Assembly: GCA_034359265.1 (NCBI GenBank)
Contig: CP136893.1
Location: 27,970,001-28,034,000, forward strand
Origin: Canna indica
Taxonomy: Eukaryota; Streptophyta; Magnoliopsida; Zingiberales; Cannaceae
Direction of reading: 5' to 3'
DNA: 64,000 nucleotides
The notes under the pieces were generated by a model. The model saw only the letters and a list, made by a program, of their open reading frames with translations. It searched no databases and was not told the origin of the DNA. The translations under genes and the position numbers were made by a program. Position 1 is the stretch's first letter; every line of letters starts with the position of its first letter. Shown one piece after another: positions 47,946-59,315 of the stretch.

Positions 47946-49230
47946 TGAGCATTAAGTAGGGATTACAGTTTTTTTCATCAACAATTTGCCTGTATTTGCA
48001 GCTATTGGCTTGTTTATGCTGCTACTTCTATGTTCAAATGTATGCTTAATCCTGCAAGTTTTATACTCTATCAGTAGGATAAAACTTGATATCTATTGTA
48101 CTCACGTTTATTGGAACATAAAATTTTGTTTTTCGTTATTTTTAATTTTTTTATTAAGCAAAGCTGCATATGGTTTCTTAGTTAACAGAGCATATAGCAT
48201 GAGCCCCAACTTTGGCTCTGTTCATGACCTTGAGCCTTTTTGTGAAGGGTAGAAGGGAGTGATATTGGACCCCAAGGTGGCCCAATTTAGATGGCCGCAT
48301 GTTGGAGTCACAGGCGTGTCATTTCCTTGCTTTCCCCAACCTAATAACTCTCTAAAGTTTGGATAAAGAAGGGACATCATCATATCAGATTTTTCTCATT
48401 TTAAGTCCAGTTCTAATTGACAAGTGACACAACTAAATGACCTAATGGTTCATTTGCTTTAGTAGATAGGATTTGATAAGATATGATATCAAATGAGGGA
48501 GTATTGGATAATTTTATTTTAATCCGGTATTATTTATCGGATATAATATCAAATTTATATTCTTCTAATTCATTCATTAAACAAACAAAGAATATAAATC
48601 TATCTTTAATTTTATTCATCTATATTGTATGAAGTAAATATGCCCTAATTGTTTTCTCAATGTAGCTTGGTGTGGATTTTCCAAATTAGGGCACCGATTA
48701 ATCAACATAAATTGGATTGAAGTAGGATAGCATGAAGCCAAATTGAGATCATGTATTTGGCTAACCAAGGTTGGAAATTATTAACATCTAGGCAACTTGC
48801 CAAAGTGAAAAGAACCTTAAAAAGAAGGGGTTGGTAATTATTAATATCTGGAACAATAATCTAGATATTAATGTGATCAAGGTTTCTTGTAGGACCTGCA
48901 TAATTTTCATATTCTATTTCGAAAGCTGGCTATGAAAACAATTGTAAATAATCACATATGGTATTTGGCTCGTCAAGAATGAAGCAGGAATTTCCACCAG
49001 TTAAGAACAATATGGAGACAAAAGTTTATCTACTCCACCTTGTAGGCAAATTTAGGTATTGAATATTGAGGAGAAAGTTGTGCAAGAGCAACATCCCTCT
49101 GAATGTTCAGGTCTTAGGCAGTACTGTACAAGAGCAATATATGGCAACTCTTATTTTGAACCTTTGGGATATCCTATTCTTTTTCCATGAAGAAGCTAAA
49201 AGTAAAAAGTATTTTAGCTCTGCAGAAATA
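47946..49230. other. Intergenic region between convergent genes
   Basis: It holds the 3' ends of HISN4 and of the FtsH gene. No further gene seen. The stretch 48440-48640 looks like an eroded MITE (GGTTCATTTGC at the left, AACAAACAAAG at the right), unproved. Confidence 0.45.
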
Positions 49231-52200
49231 TTACGGCCTATCAAGATTCCCTCGAATGAACATCGCTAGTTCCACGGGTGAAACGACTAGCTTCAACCAC
49301 TTGTGCAGTTCTTCACCTTCCACCTTCTCTTTTTCTGAACCAAAGATATGTAATATGATCATTAATAACTCAATCCAGGATAACACAATTTGAGTTAAAA
49401 TGTATGACTTTAACTGATTGAACCTCTAATATTTGATTGAAATATTTATATTTTATTTACTTGCAGCTTTACAAGAATATTTCAATTTGAATCTACGTAC
49501 ATACTTACTACAAATGGTGAATTCTACAATCCACCGTTCTCTTTTCCTTATAGAATGCATATTCCATGCATATCCTTGTACATGGTTGCTTAAACTAAAA
49601 ATATGCACACAAAAGATTGCTCAGCAATTTAATAGTTTTACTGCACAAAACTAAGTGGCCGTTAGTATGCGAATTGCACTCAGCAATTTAAAAAGATAAA
49701 TTCAGAAAGGAAGAACACAAACCTTCCAGAACGGCTCCAAGACCCTCCACCACATTAGGATTGGCCTGCACCACTGAAACAGCTACATCCAGAGCTGATT
49801 GCAGGAGTGATTTTACCTCTTCTTGAACAAGGTCAACAAGGTGTCCCTGTACGACATAACAGTTAATTGTTGTGGTCCAAATAGAGATTGAGAATGAATG
49901 AATAAATAAATAACCTGGTCCCTTCCTAATGAACCCTCCCCTTTAGAGTCATCAAAGCCACCACTAGACAATGTTGCCAATGATATTGGACCTATATTCT
50001 GATTAAGACCATATTCAGCTACAGCTTTGTAGGCCATGTCTGTAGAATGTTTGATATCATCAAGTGCACCAGTTGATATACGACCCGAGTAAATAACTTC
50101 TTCTGCTGCACGTCCTCCCAGAAGCAAACGGCCACGGAACTCATCAATGAAAAGCAAGTATCTGTCCTCAGTGGTAGGAGGGGAATACGTGAAACCCAAT
50201 GCACCACCTGACCTAGGCAATATGCTTAATTTCTATGACAGTAAAATGATATTTAATTAACTTAATGATAACCAGACATTCAAAATACAAATACTAGCAC
50301 AAATTTAGACCTTCACACATGGTTGTCCAGGAAGCAAATTTGCGACTGCAGTTCCCACGATTGCATGACCTGCTTCATGTCGTGCAACGACAGCCTTTTC
50401 ACTTCTTTGTAACTTAGCATGTTTCTTTTCTATTCCCTGAAACAAAACATTGCTTATATAACAGTGACTCAATACAGAAGAGCTATCAGAATTCAGCAAG
50501 TGACTTGGAATATTTAACATTATAGACATATTCATATAATGGGGAATAGTATCAAGGTCCATCCATCCTTTAACTAGAAATCCAGGAATTGTTTGTCAAA
50601 ACCCATGCAAATGACGTGAGATGGTCAGACAGCACCAATCTCTAACGAAAGTTCACATTAGTGAATCCATTGTAAGAATTTTGAAACAGCTTTCACGTCT
50701 AGAATGTAAATGCAATCTAGATTTGGGAAAATGCGGGTAGATTATCTAAAACATGGAAAAATTACCAGGCGATACAATTGACTATTCATCAGACAAACAA
50801 AACTCAAAGCAGGAATACTACAGCCCTATCAGTTGAGCAAAATCTTTTCTAAAACTGCTGCAATAATATATACAACAAGAATATGCCTAAGATATAGAAT
50901 AGTCGGAAAAAATAAACAGAACTGAAAAGACAACAGCTGCAAATGTTTAATAGGCTTGTAAATATGATAATATGAAACATACAGCTATGGAGCGTTCAAC
51001 TGCTCGGATAAAATCAATCTTTTCAACAACTACTTTATTTTCTCTTCCGGCCAATAAAGCAGCTTCATTTACCAAATTTGCCAAGTCTGCTCTGCACAAC
51101 ATTCGAAAACCAAACAGTAAAATATGCTTGTCACTGCAGCTATATGAATCTATATTCTGCACTTACCCAGTAAAACCAGTTGTTATAGATGCAATCTCGC
51201 TAAGATCCACATCATCGCCTAAAGGAAGTTCTTTCTTGTTTATATGGACCTTTAAAATCGTTTCTCTTCCAAACTTATCCGGAGCTTCCACCTGCATATG
51301 GAAACAAAAATAGCATCTAAACTTGAATGTAGCATATTTATGCATTCTGATATTACATTCCAAGGTCAAAGTGCTAACCATAACTACACGATCAAATCTG
51401 CCAGGATGGCAAAGTGCAGGATCTAACACACTTGCCCTATTTGTTGCACCCAAGACAATAACAGCAGAATTGCTTTGGAATCCATCCATTTCCTGGAAAT
51501 AATCATGAAAGTACTTTATAAGGCAAAAAAAAGATAGATGCAATAACAAGAGCATTAATAGCCTTGGTTGCCCTACAGTAAGCAACTGATTAAGAGTCTG
51601 CTCTCTTTCATCATTGCTAAATATGCGATTTCGACTATGACGGATTTTTGCAACAGCATCTATCTGCATGAGCAAGAAATGGTATAAAAAATAGTCCAAA
51701 ATAAAGTATAGAACTACCAATGTATCAGACATGCATTAAGCATTGGTTATCACCTCATCTATAAAGATAATGGATGGCGCCTCCTTCTTTGCTCTTGCAA
51801 AGAGATTACGCACCCGAGAGGCTCCCATTCCCACATATAATTCTACAAATTCGCTTGCTGAACAACTTATAAAGGGTACACCTGCTTCTCCAGCTACAGC
51901 CTTTGCCAAAAGAGTCTTACCTGTTCCAGGAAGACCCACCTGTAAAAAAGTTCCAATATAAGACATTTGTGTCACAATATTTAAAGCAACATACTTGGAG
52001 TACATCTTCTGATGCCACTAACCAACAACACTCCCCGAGGAGGTCGGGCACCAACACGTAAATATTTGTATGGATTCCTAAGAAATTCCTGAGAATCAGG
52101 ATCAGCAGAAAGGGAGTTTCTTAGTTACTTCTAAGCCTAAACACAATAGATATAAAGAATTTGTTAATAATGATTGTCATACGACAATTTCTTCCAGCTC

Positions 52201-53858
52201 TTCTTTAGCCTCATCCACACCAGCTACATCATCAAAAGTGACTGCTTCAGCATCCTCAGATGCTTTTTCACTGCCACAGCTAGAAGTCTTTGGGTTCCAC
52301 AACTGGTCTGGAGTACGCTGAAGAGAAAAGTTTAGCATCAGAGAAAGCTAAAGAAATTGTGTTGTTCACATCAGGAAGAAGGAATGCATCAGAACATACC
52401 TGGAAAGATGCTAATCTAAAGTAGATAAAGACTCCCAGCAACAGGGTAATAAAGAACATAGAAATCTGTGAGAAATATGTGAGTCAAAATTCTTTGGATC
52501 ACATACTTTTCGTGCACCTAGACTGTAAGTAATTTAATGACCGTGCTTCGCATCAAATGAAGTCCTAACTAATGGCTACATGGACCTTTGATTATTTAAT
52601 TTTACAATAAAAATTAAGTTGATCAGCAAATTAATTGGAACTTCAGCATAGCAATCACCAGTGGATTGACAAATAAAGAGCGTTAGTAATGTATAGAATA
52701 TCAACAAATAAGATGAATCCTTTCAGTATAGCTCAAACATGATTACTATTGGTAGACAAGAATATCAACAAATTAAATTAGGATTCAAATTATCCCCCAT
52801 TGGTAGCCTGATGATTCCATTAGAGCCAAGAGAGAGACTGATGACTGTCGACCACAATATGGCAAAGAGATAGATTGATGATCAATTTACGGACACAATG
52901 AGGCTTCACGTTATCCCCAGAATTCCATTAGAGCAAGAAACATGAATGCTTACCAGAGCAGGGTGAAAAAAATCACCCAAATGCTTGTCTGGTGAGCCAA
53001 ACTCGACCCGGTTCTCGAGCATCTTTTCATAGGGAATCCTTGTATCAACCGGACGAGTAGTGGTGTACACAGTGGTCTTCGTCACCACTTTACCACTCGT
53101 CAGTATCTCTGCCTCCTCCCGCAGGCTCTCAATAAAGGAACCAGCCTCCACACTTCCGGTCTCTTGCCGCACCCTGAAGGTAATGTGGACGCCATTGACC
53201 TCCACTTTCTGCACCTCGTCACTAACAATCTTATTCAAGAATTCACTGAACGGTACGCTGACGTACGTCGTCGGAGCACTCAGCTCCGACCGCGGCCATA
53301 ACAGCCGGAAGGAAAACAACACAATGCCCAATTGGAACAAAAGGGTCCTGATCTCCTTCTGCGGTCTCTTGACCTTCGACCAGCGGCTCTTCCATTGCTT
53401 CTCTCGGCGCTGAGAGGAAGACGAAGACGGCGACGACGAAGAAGTGTGAGAGGAGGAGGCAGGGGCGTCCTTGACGCCTTCCTCGCCGCCCTGCGGCTGC
53501 GAGGAGCTCTCGCCGACGCCGTCGCTGGAGCTGGCGTCCGATTCGGTGCCTTGCTCGCAGGAACCGCTAGCTCGGACTCCGGTGGCCACCGGCAGCCTCT
53601 GGTCCTTCAAGAGGACGCCCAAAGGATCGAATCTTTCGCCCGACGCCCAACCTTTGCCGCTTCGAGGAGTGGGGGAGAAGGCATGGGCTTGGTGCCAGCC
53701 GTCAGCCGACAGAACCAGCTCCGGCGGCCGGCGGCCGGCGGCCGGCGGCGGAGGATGATCCAACGGTTGCCAGATTCCTCCGAAATGGGGCGGAGATGAA
53801 TGGGTCTGGGATGGAGGCTGCGAGGAGCGAAGGATTCGATCGGCACTGCCGCGAACAT
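49231..53858 (-). CDS. FTSH: FtsH7/9-type ATP-dependent zinc metalloprotease, plastid type, 13 exons
   Basis: A membrane AAA protease expected in the plastid envelope or thylakoid, degrading or unfolding membrane proteins. Exons: 53763 or earlier to 52954, 52465-52400, 52317-52183, 52088-52023, 51939-51754, 51663-51577, 51492-51379, 51291-51167, 51091-50983, 50436-50311, 50232-49915, 49846-49723, 49334-49231. They join in frame to 789 residues counted from 53763; the stop is at 49233-49231. Two membrane segments ([16 protein letters not shown] in exon 1; exon 2) precede the AAA domain with [14 protein letters not shown] and GRFDR, then the zinc site HEAGH in exon 10 and the later Asp in [10 protein letters not shown]. 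Oddities: no in-frame ATG exists in exon 1; the only nearby ATG (53858-53856) is in another frame, and the two frames would have to meet in a CCG/GCCGGC-rich stretch around 53715-53760. The usual RRPGRFDR reads CHPGRFDR, and two residues are missing before LLGGRAAEE. It may be a working gene with an assembly error, or an early pseudogene. Confidence 0.88.
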
Positions 53859-53870
53859 GATTTTGGGCAA

Positions 53871-54622
53871 GGAATTTTGAATTAAGAGAAAAAAGCCCGG
53901 AATTTTTTACAGTTTTTGAGAACCCTACCGAATTATTTTGTATTACAGTTTTTTTACTTTATATATAAAAACTAAAAAGAAAAAATCTCGTGCGGATATT
54001 TATCTATTTTTTTATTTTACATTTTTTCTTATAAAAAAAAAGGAAAAAGTTTATTTGAACCACTTCAAACGAAGGTTACAAGTTGTTACAAGAAGTTGGT
54101 AACGTTTGAAAAACGGAAATTAGTTAGGAAAGTTGTGGTAGTTACTTTAATTTTATTTATTAATTTATTTTTAAAATGCAGATAATTAGGAATACAGTAG
54201 TCATTTTTTCTGTACGATCTGATGACTTTGTGAAGTTGGTCTTTTTGATAAATATGACTTTTTAAATACTTTACTAATGTGACCGTTTTTTGTGAGGAAG
54301 CAAACACTTGTTTTATCTGTTTATTTATTTTTAAGAATACACATTTTATGAGGCGGAAATATCTTGCAAGTTTTTATGGAGAAATTATCTCAGGACTCAG
54401 GGCCGAGTTGAAGCATGTATCTTCCAGCGATGTATAATTAAAATTTGTATTATACACATTTTAAATGAGTTTGATAATTAATTAAGATATTAGCAAAAGC
54501 TAATAAATGACATATGATTTAATTTTTAAAGAGAAAATCCAGATTTGGGTGATAATATTATTCTTAGTGGATAATATTTCAACGAAATGCATTCTTAGTG
54601 ATTGCTTATTGACCGACTCAAC
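53871..54622. other. Upstream region of FtsH and left flank of the LINE
   Basis: AT-rich; no gene seen. The FtsH promoter should lie at its left end, but no clear element was recognised. Confidence 0.4.
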
Positions 54623-54640
54623 ATTATTCCGGCTATTGAG

Positions 54641-55954
54641 ATGGCTCCCTCGAGCTCCATCCTCGGCGCTCCCCCCTCCCTTCCTCTTCGTCCGTCCTTT
54701 CGACCCTCCCCATCTTCCTCTTCCTCAGCCGCTGGCCATTGGCGCACGGTGATCCATAGCTCAAGGAATCATCACATTTCTATAGCGGAGGTTCCTAAGC
54801 CCTCCTCTGGTGCATGGCTTTCTTCGGGCATGTCTTTTGCTGACGTGATTCGTATTGGAGTTAAGGCTGCGGCTCCGCCCACTCAATGTGCAGTTAAGCT
54901 CCCTATCTCTGGCAACCCCCCTGCTCTCCTTGCCAAGCTTCGGTCATCCGCTAAGTGCTTCAACTATTTTCGTCCTGGTCATCGTGCTCATTCTTGTTCT
55001 CATCGCTCGTGTTACTTCTCCTGTTTTCGCTCTACTTACTCCCGCTCCTTCGTAATCACACCTTCCTCCATTCCCGCTCACCCGATCTCGCTTTCCTCCT
55101 CTCGGGCAGCCTATCCTCCAGTTCTTCCGGTTATCGTGGCTCCCCCCCCCCATTCTGCTTCGTCCTCGATCCCCATGGTGGCTTCCTCTCAAGCTTCTCA
55201 TTCTCCCGATGGTCCGGCTCCTCGCCAGGTTCTTGCTTTCCTCCCCAACTCGGCCTCTGCTGCTGACCGCTCACGATGCTTGGCCCGTCGATGTGCAGTA
55301 GTCTCTGCCATAGGGCATATTCATCCCAACGCAGACGTTGTCTCCTTCCTGGCGAATCAGTTCCCTTCGGCTCGCCCTCATCATCGGCTATGGCGTCAGC
55401 ATCGTCTTCTGGACGGATGTTTTCTCGTGATGATGCCGGCAACTGAAGATGGTGCTCACTTTCGACGTCGGCTGATGGAAACTCAATTTTTTAAATGGCG
55501 CCATGTATTCTTGGAAGTCAACGAGTGGTCTCGCGATGCTACGTTCTCGTCGGTCTCTCCGCCTACTCTTTGTGTCGGCATTGAACTTCGGGGTCTACCA
55601 GTGATCTTCTTGAACATCGAGTCGGTGGTAGCTCTCGTCAACTCTTTTGCATCGTTCGAAGCTATTGACGAGGATTTCGTTCACTGGGAAGTTCTCGCAT
55701 CCTATCGCCTTCAAGTCCTCGCTCACGAGTTCTTCGACATCCCAAACGTTATTCATGCTGTTGCCGATGACATTCGATTCTCTGTTGATGTCTGTATGGT
55801 GTGGCAGGAGCGCACCTTCCCCTCTCATAGGCCGATCTCTCCTCCTCCGCCCGATTTCGATGGCAACGAAGATGGTCCGTGTGATCCACCCCAAGGTGAT
55901 GGTTCGGATGATCCCGATTTCGATCCTGTTGAAGAGCCTTCGTTCGCCGATTGA
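54641..55954 (+). pseudogene. LINE ORF1 (RNA-binding, zinc-knuckle type)
   Basis: The ATG at 54641 lies just inside the proposed 5' end and gives 437 codons. A zinc knuckle CFNYFRPGHRAHSC (about 54957-54998) has Tyr in place of the second Cys. The middle part (about 55350-55830) resembles the DUF4283 region of plant LINE ORF1. It stops at TGA 55952-55954; more ORF1-like sequence follows after the inserted LTR (57751-58650). Confidence 0.75.
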
Positions 55955-56295
55955 GATGTTCCCCCCTTTGGTCCTAGTGCTAGTGCGCCGGCTCTCGGGT
56001 TGGTTTGGGCCGCCGGCGCTGCGTCCTCCTCCTCATTGATCAAGTCGACCGGTAGCGCCCTGTCGGGTGCCCCCCTCGGGCTGTCCTTTCCTCGAGTATC
56101 GGAGCCCAAATCAAGCCTCTGGCAGCTGCGGATCTTCGATTTCCTCTTCCAGCTTCCCTGTCCGACAATGTGTCTGCCCCTCCCTCTCTGGTGCAAGGAT
56201 TCATCGTTTCTTCGTCGCTGCTACAGGGATCCACTAGCCCATTTCCTTCTTCGGGCTGCTTCCCTACCCCACCCCCCTGTCTGCCCTGGCATTTT

Positions 56296-57750
56296 TGTTA
56301 GCTGAAGGGCTCTTCCTTCATGCTTTATTTTTCTCATGATTATTTTGATGATAACAAACCCATTTAACAAGTGTTTAAGTATGAAAATTGTATGATTGAT
56401 GAAAGATTTGTCTAGTCTATCGCATCTCGATCAATCCTCAAAATAGGTTAAAGCGTGCATCAAAAACATGTTGGGAAGCATGGAGAATCCTTCAAAGATA
56501 TAGCATGTTGAAGAACGAAATCGAAAATCGAGCACGAAATGAATAATCCAAGCTAGAAAATTTCTAGCTCTGTGTCGGTCAACCGAATGGTGTTTTAGCA
56601 GTGGCAGCAGCCATGTCAGTCGACCGAATGTCGTCAAAATGTGGCCGAAAAGAGCGGTCGACCGACCTGCTAATACCCGCGATGCAAGATCGCGTCGATC
56701 GATCGATGGGTCGACCGAATGGGGAAAGAAATTGGTCGAGGCTGGTGATCGACCAATCGATCAACCGACCTGCATATAAGCCAGAGACGGAACGCGTCGG
56801 TCAACCGACGGGTCGACCGAAGATCGCAAATTCACGATTTGAGTATGGGCGGTCGACCTGTCGGTCGACCGACCATAGGGAAATTTACAGCGGTCGAATG
56901 ATCGATCGACCAGTGGTCTGTAACGGATAGTTCTATATCCGTTGAACAGTCGTTTCCTCGCGATGGTATAAATACACCCTCTGATACTTCATTTAACCTT
57001 CTTCCTTCATCTTACATAATTTATTGAGTATTTAAGAAGAGATTTAATGCCTTCCAAACAATCAATCACGCGCGCTCTGCTTCTCCAGCGAGTTCCACTT
57101 CAAGCGCAAGTTCTTCCTCAACTCGAGAATTAAATCGAGCAGTTCATCTTGACGAGTTGGAGGCACTGAAGGCTTGAGAAGAGCACTAATGCTTGGTTTA
57201 TTCTTTAGCTCTTTTCAATTATAATTTTAACTGTTATTTAAACTATTTTTTGGATTTGTGTATGTGTAAAGGCCTAGGGTGTTAGGTCTTGTTGATTGGA
57301 AGTGGTATCCTTTGTGTAGAAGGAGTAAAGCCACTTGTGTAAACTTAATTATTACTAGGATTAATTCTAGTTGTCCCTTAGGTTAAGGTGTGAAAGAGCT
57401 CTCGGTAGGAAGGCAGGATACTTCTGGGTGTGGAAGTGCCTTCGGTTGGAGAGCGAGTCTTTCCGGTGAAAAGTCCTTGTTGTAAGGGAAACTAAATAAT
57501 CTAGTAAAACTTAGTTTGGAAATCCTAAGTGGGGTGTTTAGGTAGTGGAGTACGTAGGCATTGGGGCCGAACCACTATAAATCTTGTGTTTGCGTTGTTG
57601 ATTTCTTGTTTGCTTTTAATTGCTATATCTTGCTTCCACATTGAATTGCAAATTTCCTAATCGAGTTAAGTAAACGATTAAATTGAATTTAGGCAAATCA
57701 ATTTAGTAAAGATACTATTCACCCCCTTTAGTGTCGTCATTTCTCCAACA
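56296..57750 (+). mobile_element. Solo LTR, family 1 copy 5 (1455 bp)
   Basis: It begins TGTTAGCTGAAGG and ends GTCATTTCTCCAACA, the best-kept 3' terminus of the family. The flanks ATTTT (56291-56295) and ATTTC (57751-57755) match at 4 of 5. It has GATGATAACAAAC at 56348, the GGTCGACC palindrome cluster at 56577-56915 and GGGGCCGAACCAC near 57563. Confidence 0.87.
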
Positions 57751-58650
57751 ATTTCCTTCTCGAGCTTCATTTGTCGTGCGTAGCGCCTCTTCCGCCGCCT
57801 TCTCTAGTCCGGAGGTACCTTCTTCTGCCTCGTTAAAGCTCTAGTTTCCTTTCTTGGCTTCAGAATTTTGCTCCCGATCGCTGCATTCCTCCTGGCCTTC
57901 TCGGTTCATTTCTATATTGGATGGGAGACAACTGGGGTCTTTTTCCCATCCTATGGCGTTGGCATCTTCCGGGTTGATTTCATCTGTTGTTCTGGATTCA
58001 GGTTTCGAGGGTATTATCGGGTCAGCTCTCCTTGGCGGGTCGGATCTCATTCTCTATTCCGGTTCGAGGCTCACTTCTTATATGGGTTCGGGCATTACCG
58101 GTTCGCATGTTGCAATCTCTTTAGATTTGGTTGTCTCGGCTCTTGCTATTGTGGCCCCCAACCATGTGTTTGACTCAATGATGGTTGACTCGGCACCTGT
58201 TACTGCGGCCCCTCAATCCGTGTCTCCAGCTCCTACTATCAACCATGCGGTTGACTCAGTGATGGTTGATTTAGAGGCCTCTAGAAGTGTGTTGGGTCCG
58301 GGTCCGACTCCTCCAGTTCGTGACATGCCGCATCCCATTGGCAAAAAAGCTAGGGCCAAGGCCCAGCTGGTCGGGCCTGTGTGTGTTTGAAGGAGCAGTA
58401 GGCTCTCGGGTAGGCCTGTGATGCGCCCAATTGCGCGAGCTAAATCGCGCAAGGCCGCTCTTCGCCGAGGCCCGATTTCGGCCCTTCGTCGTGAGGATCC
58501 GGTTGCGGGTGAGGGCAGCATTTGTGGCTCCAATATGGCTAATGTGACTAATTGCATCAACAATGGGGTGCTCACTGCGATCTAGGAGCTTGGGTTCATC
58601 TATATCGGTAATTCGGACCTCATCGTCCAGGTCGTGTCGCCTATGGAGGT
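57751..58650 (+). pseudogene. LINE ORF1 C-terminal remnant
   Basis: A frame at 57854-58390 and its shifted continuation read a Ser/Val/Pro-rich linker ending in a basic stretch (GKKARAKAQL). It is the probable C-terminal part of ORF1, now out of frame. Confidence 0.5.
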
Positions 58651-58855
58651 TTGAGGGTATTTTCTCCCTCTTCTCATGGTAGTCTACTGCTTTATATATG
58701 GACTAGCTTAATTTTTGTGCAACTTTTTGGAATGTTTCGCGGGCTTAATCGTCTTTCAAAGCGGTATATGGTCAAGCAACTTGTTAGAGATTATGATTGT
58801 TCTATTATCTTTTTGTGTGAGACTAAGCTTGCTCAAGTCTCTCGTCGCACTGTTA

Positions 58856-59020
58856 AGCAGCTTTCAGGCTTTTGTTCTTCTAATGTTGACAATTAATGCT
58901 GCTGGTTTATGATTGCTATTAATGCTGCTGGTTAATGCTATTAATCAGCTTTCAGGCTTTTGTTCTTCTAATATATTTATCTTCAGGATTATGATTGCTA
59001 TTAATGCTGCTGGTTTATCT
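58856..59020 (+). repeat. Tandem duplication inside LINE ORF2
   Basis: CAGCTTTCAGGCTTTTG, TTCTTCTAAT and the following GCTATTAATGCTGCTGG occur two to four times here with small changes, breaking the endonuclease frame. Confidence 0.8.
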
Positions 59021-59281
59021 GGTGGTCTTCTAATATTTTGGAATCCGATTTTTTGGAGAATAGTCTCCAGCTCTCAGAGTGTCTTTCACATTTCTACAAT
59101 GCTTGAGTCTGTTAGAATGGAATCTTTTCAATTTCATTGGTGTTTATGGTCCTCCTCAAAGATCGAATAGCCACTTGTTCATTCAAAGTCTTTATCACAT
59201 TTTTTATGCTCCGGCTGATCTCCTAATTATGGGTAGGGACTTCAATCTGACAAAAGATAACAGTGAAAGGATTAACTGCCA

Positions 59282-59283
<2 letters not shown>

Positions 59284-59314
<31 letters not shown>
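59284..59314 (+). repeat. Run of 31 C in LINE ORF2
   Basis: A pure C homopolymer of 31 bases in a coding remnant. Read on the minus strand it is a long G run, able to form G-quadruplexes. Confidence 0.97.

Positions 59315-59315
<1 letters not shown>

Noticed and set aside
53060..53799. Plus-strand frames opposite FtsH exon 1
   Set aside because: They are the complement of a GC-rich exon with clear FtsH sequence on the other strand.
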